Shown here one piece after another: positions 18,855 to 28,194 of a DNA stretch of 64,000 nt. This DNA is from Acidobacteriaceae bacterium TAA 166 (lineage in GTDB: Bacteria; Acidobacteriota; Terriglobia; Terriglobales; Acidobacteriaceae). The position numbers and the translations under genes are program-made. A model generated the notes under the pieces. The model saw nothing but the letters and a program-made list of their open reading frames with translations. It made no database searches and was not told where the DNA came from. The stretch covers positions 1-64,000 of the forward strand of contig ATWD01000003.1 in assembly GCA_000421065.1 (NCBI GenBank), read 5' to 3'. Each line of letters starts with the position of its first letter. Position 1 is the first letter of the stretch.

Positions 18855-20696
18855 CTATTGCCAAACCTCTGTGCGGTCACCCTGGAGTCTGCGGTCCAAA
18901 AATGTGGCAGCGCTAATGAGAGCCAGATGAGTCAACGCCTGAGGGAAATTTCCCAAATGCTTGCCGCCGCTGCTCAGCTCTTCTGAATAAAGGCCTAGGT
19001 GGTTTGCATATCCCAACATCTTGTCAAAGAGCAAACGGGCTTTCTCAACCTGTCCGGAACGCGCCAGACATTCGACAAGCCAGAAAGAACAAGCTGTAAA
19101 ACTGCCTTCATTGCCGTCGATTCCATCCGAACCTCCTCTGTAGCGATACACCAGGCTGTCCTCTGTCAGTTCCCGTTCGATTGCGGCCAGCGTCGAAAGC
19201 CATTGAGGATCGGTAGGGCTGATGAAGCGCATCATTGGCATTAAGAGTATGGAGGCATCTAGTGTTTCCGAGCCTTGAGTCTGTACGAAAGAATTGAGCT
19301 TCTCATTCCAGAAGTTTTTGAAGATATCCTCGCGAATCGAATCGCGAATTTCCAGCCACGACTGCAAGGGAGCAGCGAGGGAACGCTTTTGGGACAATCG
19401 TATGGAGCGGTCAAATGCAACCCAGCACATCAGTCGTGAATGCAAATAGTGTTTGCGACCGTTGCGGAACTCCCAAATCCCTTCGTCCTCCTGCCGCCAA
19501 TTCTCTTTGAGCCAATCCAACACCAGGACAAGGCGTTTCCATCCACTGTCAGAAATACCACTGGAGTATTTATTTGCAAGATAGATGGCATCCATCATTT
19601 CGCCATAGATATCAAGCTGCAGTTGCAGGCCTGCCGCATTCCCGATTCGCACAGGATAAGACTCTTGGTACCCGCAGAAGTTTTGGAGATCCTCTTCGCG
19701 AACGTCCGACGATCCGTCGGCACGGTACATCACCTGCAGGGGACCATTGGCGTTATTCCGCTGCAGACCATCATGGAGTCTATCTCTCAGCCAGAAAGTG
19801 AATTTTTGCGCTTCCTCTGTGAATCCCAGTCGCATGAATGCGTACAGTGAAAACGATGTATCACGTAACCATGTGTAGCGATAGTCCCAGTTGCGGGACC
19901 TTCTAACCTGTTCAGGGAGTCCAAATGTCGGAGCGGCGATTACCGAACCATGATCATGGCTGCAGAGAAGCTTCAGAACAAGTGCGGAACGGCTAACTGT
20001 CTCACGCCAGCGACCTGTATACCTCGATTGCGATACCCAGCGACGCCAAAACTGAGAGGTTTCGTGGAACTGTTCGTCAATTTTCCGCTGGTCTAATCGG
20101 GAAAGCGCGCCTTGGTTCTCGCGTTTGGCGTCTCCGAAAGTGAACGATGCAGTCTCACCACATTGGAGAGTAAACTCCGCAGTTGCGTCCTGATCTTCGA
20201 TTCCTAGGGAGACGGTCGCGTGCAGTGCCATGGAGACAAGATCTTGGGCTTCCGGTCGAAAGCACACCGCATCTTCCTCGAAAGATACAGAATGCGCAGA
20301 CCGACCATAGTCGAACCGGGGCGCGCAACGAAGATGAAATCGAACTTGCCCTTTGATGACTCGAACGTAGCGGATGATCTGGTTTGTGAATGTTTGCTTT
20401 TCCTGGGACTCCGTGATTGGCATGAAGTCAGTTATCTCAGCCACACCCGCTTCGGAAAGGTAACGCGTAATCAAAATATTCGTGTCGGGCAGATAAAGTT
20501 GTTTGGTCCGCACCTCGGCCATCTCGGCGTCGATCCGAAAGCTGCCGCCTTTCTCTTGATCAAGCAGCGATGCAAAGATAGAAGGCGAGTCGAAGGCGGG
20601 AAAGCAGAAGAAATCAATAGCTCCGTCTATGCAGACAAGAGCAGCAGAACGCATATTGCCGACGATACCGTGATCCTCGATTAATGGGAATTCCAT
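18855..20696 (-). CDS. GH15 family glycoside hydrolase (glucoamylase/trehalase-like)
   Basis: 613 aa, the usual length. Starts MEFPLIEDHGIVGNMRSAALV, the standard beginning of bacterial GH15 proteins, with AAAGGTGAG just before the ATG. The (alpha/alpha)6 catalytic part contains RNWDYRYTWLRDTSF and, near the end, GNEGSFTACSFWLVE, whose Glu is the expected catalytic base. No signal peptide, so cytoplasmic; relatives hydrolyse maltooligosaccharides, trehalose or similar alpha-glucosides. Neighbours (SDR stress dehydrogenases and a gnd remnant) recall the gnd-GH15-SDR stress clusters of other bacteria. Confidence 0.9.
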   Translation of the reverse strand: MEFPLIEDHGIVGNMRSAALVCIDGAIDFFCFPAFDSPSIFASLLDQEKGGSFRIDAEMAEVRTKQLYLPDTNILITRYLSEAGVAEITDFMPITESQEKQTFTNQIIRYVRVIKGQVRFHLRCAPRFDYGRSAHSVSFEEDAVCFRPEAQDLVSMALHATVSLGIEDQDATAEFTLQCGETASFTFGDAKRENQGALSRLDQRKIDEQFHETSQFWRRWVSQSRYTGRWRETVSRSALVLKLLCSHDHGSVIAAPTFGLPEQVRRSRNWDYRYTWLRDTSFSLYAFMRLGFTEEAQKFTFWLRDRLHDGLQRNNANGPLQVMYRADGSSDVREEDLQNFCGYQESYPVRIGNAAGLQLQLDIYGEMMDAIYLANKYSSGISDSGWKRLVLVLDWLKENWRQEDEGIWEFRNGRKHYLHSRLMCWVAFDRSIRLSQKRSLAAPLQSWLEIRDSIREDIFKNFWNEKLNSFVQTQGSETLDASILLMPMMRFISPTDPQWLSTLAAIERELTEDSLVYRYRGGSDGIDGNEGSFTACSFWLVECLARSGQVEKARLLFDKMLGYANHLGLYSEELSSGGKHLGNFPQALTHLALISAATFLDRRLQGDRTEVWQ

Positions 20697-20824
20697 CTCA
20701 CCTTTCTTCTTCCAGCGGATACAGTAGCTATGCGAAGCCGGCAGACCGCGAGCCGCAAGCTTTGCTCATTCCTATGGCGATGGAGTGGATCGCTCCGTCA
20801 TTATCGAAATGAGCAAAGCACGAT

Positions 20825-21718
20825 TCAGGACATCTCCAATCCACCTGTGGCCGCGAAGACCTCTCCTGTCACATAGCTCGCCTCCTGAGATGCCAGTAAT
20901 ACATATAGCGGTGCGATTTCTACAGGCTGCCCCGGACGCTTCATGGGTGTATTCGATCCATAATTGGTCAGGTCCTCGTCGGACTCTCCTCCACTCGTCT
21001 GTAGTGGTGTCCAAACTGGCCCTGGAGCGACGCAGTTAACGCGAATGCCAGTTCCGGCAACCTGACGGGCTAAGGAGCGTGTGAATGCGAGAATTGCTGC
21101 TTTCGTTGAAGAGTAGTCCAGAAGGATCGGACTGGGCTGAGCCGCCAAATAGGACGCCGTTGTTATGATTGACCCTCCACGGGGAATCAGTGGCAATGCG
21201 GCCTTGCAGAGCCAAAAGAGCGCAAACACGTTAACGCGATATGTCTGCTCAAACTGTTCGGTAGTCAGATCTTCGATATGGTTCACCCAATGTTGCTTGC
21301 CGGCGACACAGACTATCGTATCCAGACCTGCCAATGCCTTGTGGGCATCCCTAACAAGGTTCGTGCTGAGTGCCTCATCAGCGATATTCCCGGGCAGTGA
21401 GATCGCTCTACGACCCTCCTGTTCAATGAGTGCGATGACTTCCTCAGCATCTTTTTCCTCACTGGGCAGGTAGTTGATCGCTATGTCAGCACCCTCCCGC
21501 GCAAACGCGATTGCTGCCGCTCGTCCAATTCCAGAGTCGCCACCCGTTATCAGAGCTTTCCGATTTCGAAAACGCCCACTTCCTCTATAGCTTGTCTCGC
21601 CATGGTCGGGACGTGGAAGCATCTCATGAGCGAGGCCGGGCGCCCGCTGGGGCTGATAATCGAAGGGGGGCTGGGCATATTGAGTTGTGGGATCTTGCAG
21701 CGTGTAGAGGTCACTCAT
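20825..21718 (-). CDS. SDR oxidoreductase, YhdF/GsP39 (glucose-dehydrogenase-like) type
   Basis: 297 aa from ATG 21718 (a GTG at 21727 is also possible). Carries the N-terminal extension characteristic of the YhdF/general-stress-protein-39 subgroup before the cofactor motif TGGDSGIG. The NAD-binding fold continues with active-site YSSTK and an Asn-containing VNVFALFWL helix, and ends ASYVTGEVFAATGG. Function in the family is usually a stress-induced dehydrogenase of broad specificity. Upstream of the GH15 gene by 128 bp on the same strand. Confidence 0.85.
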   Translation of the reverse strand: MSDLYTLQDPTTQYAQPPFDYQPQRAPGLAHEMLPRPDHGETSYRGSGRFRNRKALITGGDSGIGRAAAIAFAREGADIAINYLPSEEKDAEEVIALIEQEGRRAISLPGNIADEALSTNLVRDAHKALAGLDTIVCVAGKQHWVNHIEDLTTEQFEQTYRVNVFALFWLCKAALPLIPRGGSIITTASYLAAQPSPILLDYSSTKAAILAFTRSLARQVAGTGIRVNCVAPGPVWTPLQTSGGESDEDLTNYGSNTPMKRPGQPVEIAPLYVLLASQEASYVTGEVFAATGGLEMS

Positions 21719-21768
21719 AGCTATCACCGCCTTTCGCAGTCATTCAAAATATTCTCATCGCAGAGGAT

Positions 21769-22506
21769 TCATCGAGGGCGCTCATCCCAGAGTTTCTGCA
21801 TCGATCTCTCGAACCCTTCCGGGTCTTGCCGAATCGAATTCCACATTTCCTCTGATCGGTCGTCCGCCCTCACGTGGTCCACTCCATCAATGATTCCTTG
21901 AAGCGTGCGCTCGGCGACCTGGCTAGGCGGTGTCTTCGGCTCATTGGCTTCCGCTAGTCCAGCGGCCATCTCGGTGTCGATGAAGCCAGCGTACACTGCG
22001 ACAACTTGGGTCCCTTGTTCCCTCAGTTGAATCCTCGCTCCATCTGTGACCGCTAAAGAAGCGTGTTTAGATGCACAGTAAGTAGCATTGAACGGCAACG
22101 TAAACCAGCTCACGACCGAGAGCATGTTAGCGATAGCGCCTCCTCCGTTTTTTGCGAGGACCGGTGCGAACGACCGAATCATCGATAGAACACCAAAGAC
22201 GTTTACTTCCATCTCTCGTCGGAGAGCTTCTTCCGAATCGTCCGCCAACATTGGACTTCCGAACATCGCCCCCGCATTGTTGATCAAGATGTCGACATCC
22301 TGACATTCCTTAGCTGCGGCCTTTACATCCTCTCGTGATGTCACGTCGAGTTTGATCGCGATAACACGAGAGTCCGTTATGCTGGATGGATCGCGTGCCC
22401 CTGCATAGACTTTCGTCGCCCCGGCGGCAAACAAAGCCTCCACGTAGGCTTTACCCAGGCCACGATTAGCTCCAGTGACGAGTGCAACACTTCCTTGAAT
22501 TTTCAT
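21769..22506 (-). CDS. SDR family oxidoreductase
   Basis: 245 aa from ATG 22506, which has GGAGAG four bases upstream; the frame is open further but without support. Motifs: TGANRGLGKAY for the cofactor, NNAGA, and catalytic YCASK with upstream Ser (MLSVVSW). The C-terminus is longer than the minimal SDR (DGVDHVRADDRSEEMWNSI). Substrate unknown. Lies 50 bp upstream of the YhdF-type SDR on the same strand, and its own promoter region borders the gnd remnant. Confidence 0.85.
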   Translation of the reverse strand: MKIQGSVALVTGANRGLGKAYVEALFAAGATKVYAGARDPSSITDSRVIAIKLDVTSREDVKAAAKECQDVDILINNAGAMFGSPMLADDSEEALRREMEVNVFGVLSMIRSFAPVLAKNGGGAIANMLSVVSWFTLPFNATYCASKHASLAVTDGARIQLREQGTQVVAVYAGFIDTEMAAGLAEANEPKTPPSQVAERTLQGIIDGVDHVRADDRSEEMWNSIRQDPEGFERSMQKLWDERPR

Positions 22507-22618
22507 AACACTCTCCAGATCATGATTTGTTTGGTGTTGAGTCGGGCAAAGCGTGCGACAAGATGACGAAGAAAAATTTTGCCGAGCCTTTGTCATTCGT
22601 GCGCGCAGTCGTTATGCG

Positions 22619-22945
22619 TTATAGCTCGAAGACGATGTGCGGCCTCCCCGTGTCGCCCTCTTGAAGGTGTGGCAGGACCTGCTCGATCGTCTGGTCGACC
22701 ACCTCGCCTGCCTTGACCATCAGCATGATGCGACGGGGCGTCTTGAGCTTGCTGGTCAACTCCTCAATGGAGTGCGCGCCTACGATAGAAGTATCTTTGG
22801 CTTCCTGAGCAAGAAATTCATCGACCTTAGAATTCGTTCGATTGAAGACCGCAACTTTGTATCCATGGTCGCTGATATTCAAGGCTAGATTCCGCCCCAT
22901 AACTACAAGTCCGATTACTCCGATGTCACACATCGCTTCTTCCAT
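22619..22945 (-). pseudogene. Truncated 6-phosphogluconate dehydrogenase (N-terminal part only)
   Basis: A well-formed start (AGGAGA, five bases, ATG 22945) leads into the Gnd NADP-binding fold: IGVIGLVVMGRNLALNISDHG, AVFNRT, and LMVKAGEVVDQTIEQVLPHL. After residue about 96, where Gnd normally reads DIIIDGGN, the sequence turns into TGRPHIVFEL and stops. Full-length enzymes have about 300 (long-lived 'YqeC' type) to 470 residues, so the catalytic helical domain is absent. The remainder could not be found downstream. Either a pseudogene or a short relict still translated. Confidence 0.75.
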
Positions 22946-23573
22946 AAGATTCTCCTGCCAATCATTAGGACTAGCTTGTTGGTTCATCTTTGCCGGTCAT
23001 CCCGAAGTCTTCGCGGGTATGTGCTAGGTAGCGTCAGAAAGACAGCATGCGATCCACTTCGTTCCCTAAGGTGACTATTGAAAGCTTCGATGCTCACCAG
23101 TGCATCCAGGTAGCCATCATTTGCACTTCAAAACGAGCGGAGTTGAAAAAGATGTCTGACCGAGCCGTTTGCTAAGTCTTGTAGGCTTTACCAATGGACA
23201 TAACAAGGAGAGCATCCCGTCATCCTCGGCCCCAGCGTACGTCTTTTCCCATGAATTTCTAGATCGACTTCGCAATAGCGCGAGCCTGACTGCTTCTAGG
23301 CATCGTTTTCCAAGAGCGAAGCCGGACTCATTAAACGAGAATCGAATCGAGTTGTCTTGCAACAGAGTGACAGCCGTTGCAGCAAAGTGCTCTGCGAGCG
23401 TGCAGCATATACGGCGTCTAGGATTCAGTGCTCTATTTATTCAGAAGCTCGGGCCTTAGTTCAGCTGGCCGTTATCTTCGTTCGACTTTCAAGCCGGACC
23501 TCCGAGCGGCATTGTTTTTTGAAAGACCCGTCAACTGGAATAACTTCGTCATAGAGGTCGCAATGGCCGCCTT
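22946..23573. other. 628-bp stretch without a recognisable gene
   Basis: Short overlapping open frames (up to about 100 codons) on both strands carry no motif I recognise. Lies between the end of the glycosidase operon and the gnd remnant, a place where terminators and decayed sequence would be expected. No strong hairpin was seen. Confidence 0.35.
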
Positions 23574-24800
23574 TCATGCAGCCCACGTCAAAATGCTTCG
23601 CAAGGTGCAACTCGAATCCGATATCGACCCTTTGGGCAGCCCAGGTCCAGCGGCGAAAGCTTCGCTACCGTTCTCGAGACAGACGATGAATCGACAGCAG
23701 TCAGTGCCAGCCAACCGCTGGAAATTAATCCAGGTATAGAACGCTCCCATGTCTGCATCGATCAACGATCCACGTGGATCCACTTGAGACAGGGAACTGT
23801 CCCCTAGGAACAGTTCATCCATCGGGCGCTCTGCTTGGCGTAGCCGGAACCTGAGTAAGAGGCTTTGCGGTCGTGCTCGGCGGAGGATCTCGCGCCCAGC
23901 CCATTGGACGAAGGTCGTGCTGAAAATCTGCGTTCCCGACCCTTCTGTATATAACCGGAGTATGAAATTGCGCATGACTTCATCCTGATAGCCGCCGAGT
24001 GCAGGATCCTCCAGATGCGTTTGGGCGAGCAATGTACGTAATTGTTCCGGGCCAGCGATCCCTGAGGTGCGTGCTCTGTTCATTGCCTGCACGACGCTGC
24101 TCCGCATAGGCGCTGAATGAGTATAGGAAACGTAGTGGATACCGCCACTCTCCAAATCGGAAGCTTGGATGTCTGGGGCCGAGGAAGCGCCATCGACATA
24201 CCAATGTCGGTATGGAGCAGAATTGACACCGACTTCGCCTTTGACGGCTTCGATCGCTTGGGACAGAGCTTCCGATGAATCGACAGAGCGGAAGTATGTT
24301 CCGTATGGCCGGAGTTTTTCAAACAGCGGCTGCTCGCCCCGAGTACTGCCGGCGCCCATCAGCACGATGCACAAGCGCGATTCAGTGGCAGCTCCTTCCG
24401 TTCTAAGACTTTGCACGAGATCGCCGTATGTTTTGCCTGCGGCGCGAAAAGCTTCGATGGAATGCGTCATCCACAAATCGGTCGTAAGCCGCTCAAGGAA
24501 GAGTTCGGGCTGACGAGACCAAGGCAGAGCTAGAACGAGATCAGAGACGCGTAGGGCCGCAAAGGGAGCGATGATCGACTTGACGTCTGAACGGTCTGCT
24601 GTTTCGAACCACTTCAACTGTTTCATCAAGTCGCTACGCTCTGCAGGAAACTGCCAGTCATATTGGCTGATTTCTTTGAGCAACAGAGCACACAGGACTG
24701 GCGGAAGCTCCTTGAGTATCGAGATGTGATCCGTTGCGAGGCGTCTGGCCTGCATCGGGTAGAAGTCGAAGTCTGCAGGACGAAGCTCTTGCTTGATCAA
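23574..24800 (-). CDS. Protein of unknown function, last gene of the receptor-2 glycosidase operon
   Basis: 408 aa with no signal peptide and no motif I recognise. The sequence is of ordinary globular composition. Its ATG overlaps the stop of the upstream alkaline-phosphatase-superfamily gene by four bases (ATGA type), so the two are translationally coupled and probably act together. The open frame is long, uninterrupted and codon-typical, so it is a real gene. Function cannot be assigned. Confidence 0.75.
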   Translation of the reverse strand: MIKQELRPADFDFYPMQARRLATDHISILKELPPVLCALLLKEISQYDWQFPAERSDLMKQLKWFETADRSDVKSIIAPFAALRVSDLVLALPWSRQPELFLERLTTDLWMTHSIEAFRAAGKTYGDLVQSLRTEGAATESRLCIVLMGAGSTRGEQPLFEKLRPYGTYFRSVDSSEALSQAIEAVKGEVGVNSAPYRHWYVDGASSAPDIQASDLESGGIHYVSYTHSAPMRSSVVQAMNRARTSGIAGPEQLRTLLAQTHLEDPALGGYQDEVMRNFILRLYTEGSGTQIFSTTFVQWAGREILRRARPQSLLLRFRLRQAERPMDELFLGDSSLSQVDPRGSLIDADMGAFYTWINFQRLAGTDCCRFIVCLENGSEAFAAGPGLPKGSISDSSCTLRSILTWAA

Positions 24801-25969
24801 GCAAGCACCTCCGTGATGATTTTGCCCTGCGCGAAAGCCGCGTTACAGCCAAGCTTTGCTGCAAGCGTAGGTACAAGATCGATCGAATCCAATCTTCGAT
24901 CGACAGACACGTTCTGTCGTATCCCGGGGCCGAGCGCGAGCATCCAAGTTGTTCGTGAAAGTGCATCGCCGGTTCGATGGTGTTGAAACCCATTTCCCCC
25001 TGGCTCGAAATCGCTGTCCCGACCGAAATCGGGAAGGACAAACATGTCGGTCTTGCCTGCGTACTCCGGATTTGTCTCGATCGTCTTCCATAACTCAGCG
25101 CATATCCGGTCGGTGCGTGTGATTGCATCGGTGTAGAGCGAGTATGCTCCGGCGTGTGCCACGTCGATGTCGTGTAAAGTAATCCAGATGAGGCTTGGCG
25201 CGAGGTGGCTCATCAGGTGTCGAGCAATGTAAAGGGACAGCTCATCCGGACTCGTGACAGTGGCAGCGTAAGCAAGGAAATCTGACACCGGAAGTTTCAG
25301 GCGGTCTGCGAGCGCAGTCAGTGTCAACGCGTGTTGGCTCGAGACAGAAACCTTTGAATTGTCTTCATAACTGTCCGTCAAGAGGTGGTCAAAAGCACCG
25401 GCCTTGCGGTTGGCAAGTCCGCCGAGCAATTGTTTCGGCAAGACCATCGTGGCACCAAGCTGACTGCCATACGCCGGGTGAGTGCTCGCGCCGATCCGGT
25501 CGAAGCCATTGCTGGGGGCAATAACCCAGACATCGTCCGCTCTTGCCGCGCGATCACGCCGATAGTATTCAAAGAGTGTTGGATTGCTTGGCGGCGTCGG
25601 AATGAAGTTGTCGAAGCTTTCATAGCAGCCCGTAGTCAGACTGGCATTCGCTACATAGTGCCCCAGGATGCCCCGATTTACGACCTGCGTGAAAAACGTA
25701 GCTTGAGGAATCAGTTCGCCGAGCATCCTTGGGATATATCGCTGGCCTTCTACTGCAAACGTCTCCTCATCTCTGGCGCCTCCCCCGAAGGTGACGACTA
25801 CAAGCCTTCGTGCAGGAAGCGATATCCGAGAATTTTGTCCGAAACTCCGTAGACCGAAGATGCTTGTGGCCGCAGTAGTTCGGGCGACGTCCCATAGGAA
25901 TCTGCGCCGACTGACTGACCTGGCTTGCGCGATTGTGATCAGATTCGTTGTCTCTGGACTCGGGTACAT
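24797..25969 (-). CDS. Tat-exported alkaline-phosphatase-superfamily (sulfatase-like) protein
   Basis: 390 aa. The N-terminus has a twin-arginine signal (SRRRFLWD) followed by a hydrophobic stretch, so the folded protein should be exported. The second half has phosphatase/sulfatase-superfamily features (ITLHDIDVAHAGAYSLYTDA, LPDFGRDSDF, NGFQHHRTGD) that would supply metal-binding Asp and His. The N-terminal nucleophile region (VTFGGGARDEETF) is unlike the usual sulfatase CxPSR or phosphatase motif. It may be a DUF1501-like or otherwise divergent hydrolase. Sits 22 bp after the clan GH-D glycosidase gene and overlaps the next gene by four bases. Confidence 0.65.
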   Translation of the reverse strand: MYPSPETTNLITIAQARSVSRRRFLWDVARTTAATSIFGLRSFGQNSRISLPARRLVVVTFGGGARDEETFAVEGQRYIPRMLGELIPQATFFTQVVNRGILGHYVANASLTTGCYESFDNFIPTPPSNPTLFEYYRRDRAARADDVWVIAPSNGFDRIGASTHPAYGSQLGATMVLPKQLLGGLANRKAGAFDHLLTDSYEDNSKVSVSSQHALTLTALADRLKLPVSDFLAYAATVTSPDELSLYIARHLMSHLAPSLIWITLHDIDVAHAGAYSLYTDAITRTDRICAELWKTIETNPEYAGKTDMFVLPDFGRDSDFEPGGNGFQHHRTGDALSRTTWMLALGPGIRQNVSVDRRLDSIDLVPTLAAKLGCNAAFAQGKIITEVLA

Positions 25970-25991
25970 CGGATCCTCCTGTAGTCCGCCT

Positions 25992-28169
25992 CTAAGGTTG
26001 AGTCCGGAAGTCCAGCTTCAGAAGCTTCGATTCCGCGGGCCTGAGAGTGACCGCTACCGCTCCGTCGGTGACGGCAGCAACCTGACCCGTCTCGGTGTCG
26101 AGTACCTGTTTCAATTCGTGGGCGGGGTCGGTGGTGAGGATGCGAGTAGCCGGAATCCGGATCGTAGTTGAGTTCTTGTCGTCATAATTGAAGACGGCCA
26201 AATAGACTCCATCTCCCGAGAGACGCACAAACGCATTCGCTGCCGCATTGCCGGTTGCCCCATCGACAGGGCGAAACGCTTCTCCGTCAGAGGCGATATC
26301 GAACCACTTCGGTTCGTTGTAAACCGATTGCGCGAGGCTACGCGCCTGGGGATCGTCGGCGATGGGGCTGCTATCGAGTACCATACCGCCACCGATGATG
26401 GCGGACAGCAGGCGGCTCTTACCCTCCTCGACACTGCGAGCGCCGAGGTCGCCGTGCTCGCCGAGCACAACGTGATCCGGATCAAGAATATAGAGCCGTT
26501 TGTTGGTCCACCACCCGTACGTCAGTGCATTCAGCATGTATTCAGTGGACTGCTCGTTGCCATTGATGTGGCCTTTGGTATCGCAGGAGAGCCGCCGCGC
26601 ATGGCCATAGCCGGAAGGGAAGAGGGGAGCAATGGACAAGCTGAGAAACATCTTTCCACCGGCGCCATCCACGATCTGTTTCATGCCCATGTTGTAGGCC
26701 TGAACACCCGTCTGAACCGCGGGGTCATAGTGGGCGCCTTCCAAAGCTCCATGCGTCAAAAAGTCAATCTTGAGATAGGTGAAGCCAAGTCGACGTAGTT
26801 CTCTCATGTAGAGTTCCGTTCGAAGCCTGGCCCCCGGATGCGACGGGTCGATCGGACGCCCCCCGTCTACCTTGGGGAGGGGAGTTCCGTCGGGGCCTTT
26901 GAGCAAGATGTCCCGATAGCGATATCTCTTGTCCGTTCCTTCAACAAACGCATTCAGATCGTCGGACCAGTAGGCAAACGGTGTCCAGTAGATGCCAGGT
27001 TCGAAATGCGTACCATCGTTCGCCTGCATCGCTTTGATGGCTGTCACTGCATCTTCGAGTTGTACCGCATCAAGTCGCGACCAGAATGCATCGAGGTTGA
27101 TATAGATGGTTCTGTCTTTGCCAAAACCTTCGGGACCGAGCGTGTCATGGACGTACTGGGCAGCTCCCATGTAACGCTGATAGTCGATCTTGCCGCCATA
27201 GGCTGCCCAACTGTTCCAGCCCGCGGGCAACTTGCCGTCCCATTTCAGAGGTGGTTGCCTCTCCGCATTGGCTTCGGCGTAGGCTTCGAGTCCATCCCTC
27301 CAATCGGCAAACGATCCCACAAATATTCTCGGGGAGACAACTTTTTCGCCATGCACGATCCCGTGCGGAAGCACATCATGAGTATCGGATCGGACGCCTG
27401 TGGGGGCTGAGATGCCACCATAGACATCAATGTTCGCGAGGTGCCCCTGAGAGGACCTTATATCGATGGCCGTCTTCCACGTGTCATGGGTGATGGACCC
27501 GATAACGATTCCTTGCCGGATCGTATCGTCGTAGATGGCTGTCACCTCTTCCCCGGAAAACAGGTCACCATCTTTAATTGACGCAACGGGTTGGCTCGCG
27601 AACCTAAACCACATGTCGTTGTCGTAAGGCACATGTAAGACTCGCAACTCTTTCGCGGAAGCGATCTTCACCGGGTCCGGCTGTCGAATCGTGAGCGCGT
27701 CGAAGTGGCGAGTTCCTGTTTGACCGGCGACGCGGTCAAGCTCCGCTTCGATCGCAAAGGAGGTCTTTCCAGCATCGAGGAAGATTCGCTGCAGCATCGT
27801 GGGGAGTCCGCTTCCCGAACTCCGAATGGTGTACACGCGAGGGTGGCTTTCCTCGGAACCGGGCCTCTCTTCACTGAGCGAATGAACGGGATATTGATCG
27901 GTCGAGATCGTGCGCCCATCGGCGAGTGTAGCTGCGCTGGCTACTCCAAGGAGTTGGTGCCCGTCTGCCCAGAGAACATCCATGGTTCCCGTGCGTACGT
28001 GGTAGTGAATCTTAACTCCAGGATTGCCGATCGCAATGTCCTGGCTGCGCTTCGATGGCTTCTCGCTAACACCGGCCGCGTGAGCCGACCCGGGATAGCC
28101 GGCTGCCGCGAGAATTGCTACCGCCATGGGGATCAAGCCCTTCGATATAGCTCTGTTCATCTCATCCAA
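25992..28169 (-). CDS. Secreted clan GH-D glycosidase (alpha-galactosidase-like, GH36/GH27 type)
   Basis: 725 aa with signal peptide (GLIPMAVAILAAAGYPGSAHA). An N-terminal beta-sandwich of about 300 residues precedes a TIM barrel beginning LPAGWNSWAAYGG. The expected nucleophile is D469 in FTYLKIDF and the acid/base D530 in RRLSCDTKG, both in the order and spacing of clan GH-D retaining enzymes. A C-terminal beta domain follows (YLAVFNYDD.. ESKLLKLDF). Likely removes alpha-linked galactose or N-acetylgalactosamine in the periplasm. Follows the GH95/DUF5703-like gene by 25 bp in the receptor-2 operon. Confidence 0.8.
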   Translation of the reverse strand: MDEMNRAISKGLIPMAVAILAAAGYPGSAHAAGVSEKPSKRSQDIAIGNPGVKIHYHVRTGTMDVLWADGHQLLGVASAATLADGRTISTDQYPVHSLSEERPGSEESHPRVYTIRSSGSGLPTMLQRIFLDAGKTSFAIEAELDRVAGQTGTRHFDALTIRQPDPVKIASAKELRVLHVPYDNDMWFRFASQPVASIKDGDLFSGEEVTAIYDDTIRQGIVIGSITHDTWKTAIDIRSSQGHLANIDVYGGISAPTGVRSDTHDVLPHGIVHGEKVVSPRIFVGSFADWRDGLEAYAEANAERQPPLKWDGKLPAGWNSWAAYGGKIDYQRYMGAAQYVHDTLGPEGFGKDRTIYINLDAFWSRLDAVQLEDAVTAIKAMQANDGTHFEPGIYWTPFAYWSDDLNAFVEGTDKRYRYRDILLKGPDGTPLPKVDGGRPIDPSHPGARLRTELYMRELRRLGFTYLKIDFLTHGALEGAHYDPAVQTGVQAYNMGMKQIVDGAGGKMFLSLSIAPLFPSGYGHARRLSCDTKGHINGNEQSTEYMLNALTYGWWTNKRLYILDPDHVVLGEHGDLGARSVEEGKSRLLSAIIGGGMVLDSSPIADDPQARSLAQSVYNEPKWFDIASDGEAFRPVDGATGNAAANAFVRLSGDGVYLAVFNYDDKNSTTIRIPATRILTTDPAHELKQVLDTETGQVAAVTDGAVAVTLRPAESKLLKLDFRTQP

Positions 28170-28194
28170 CTCATTTCTCGGCTATGGCTGCCGG

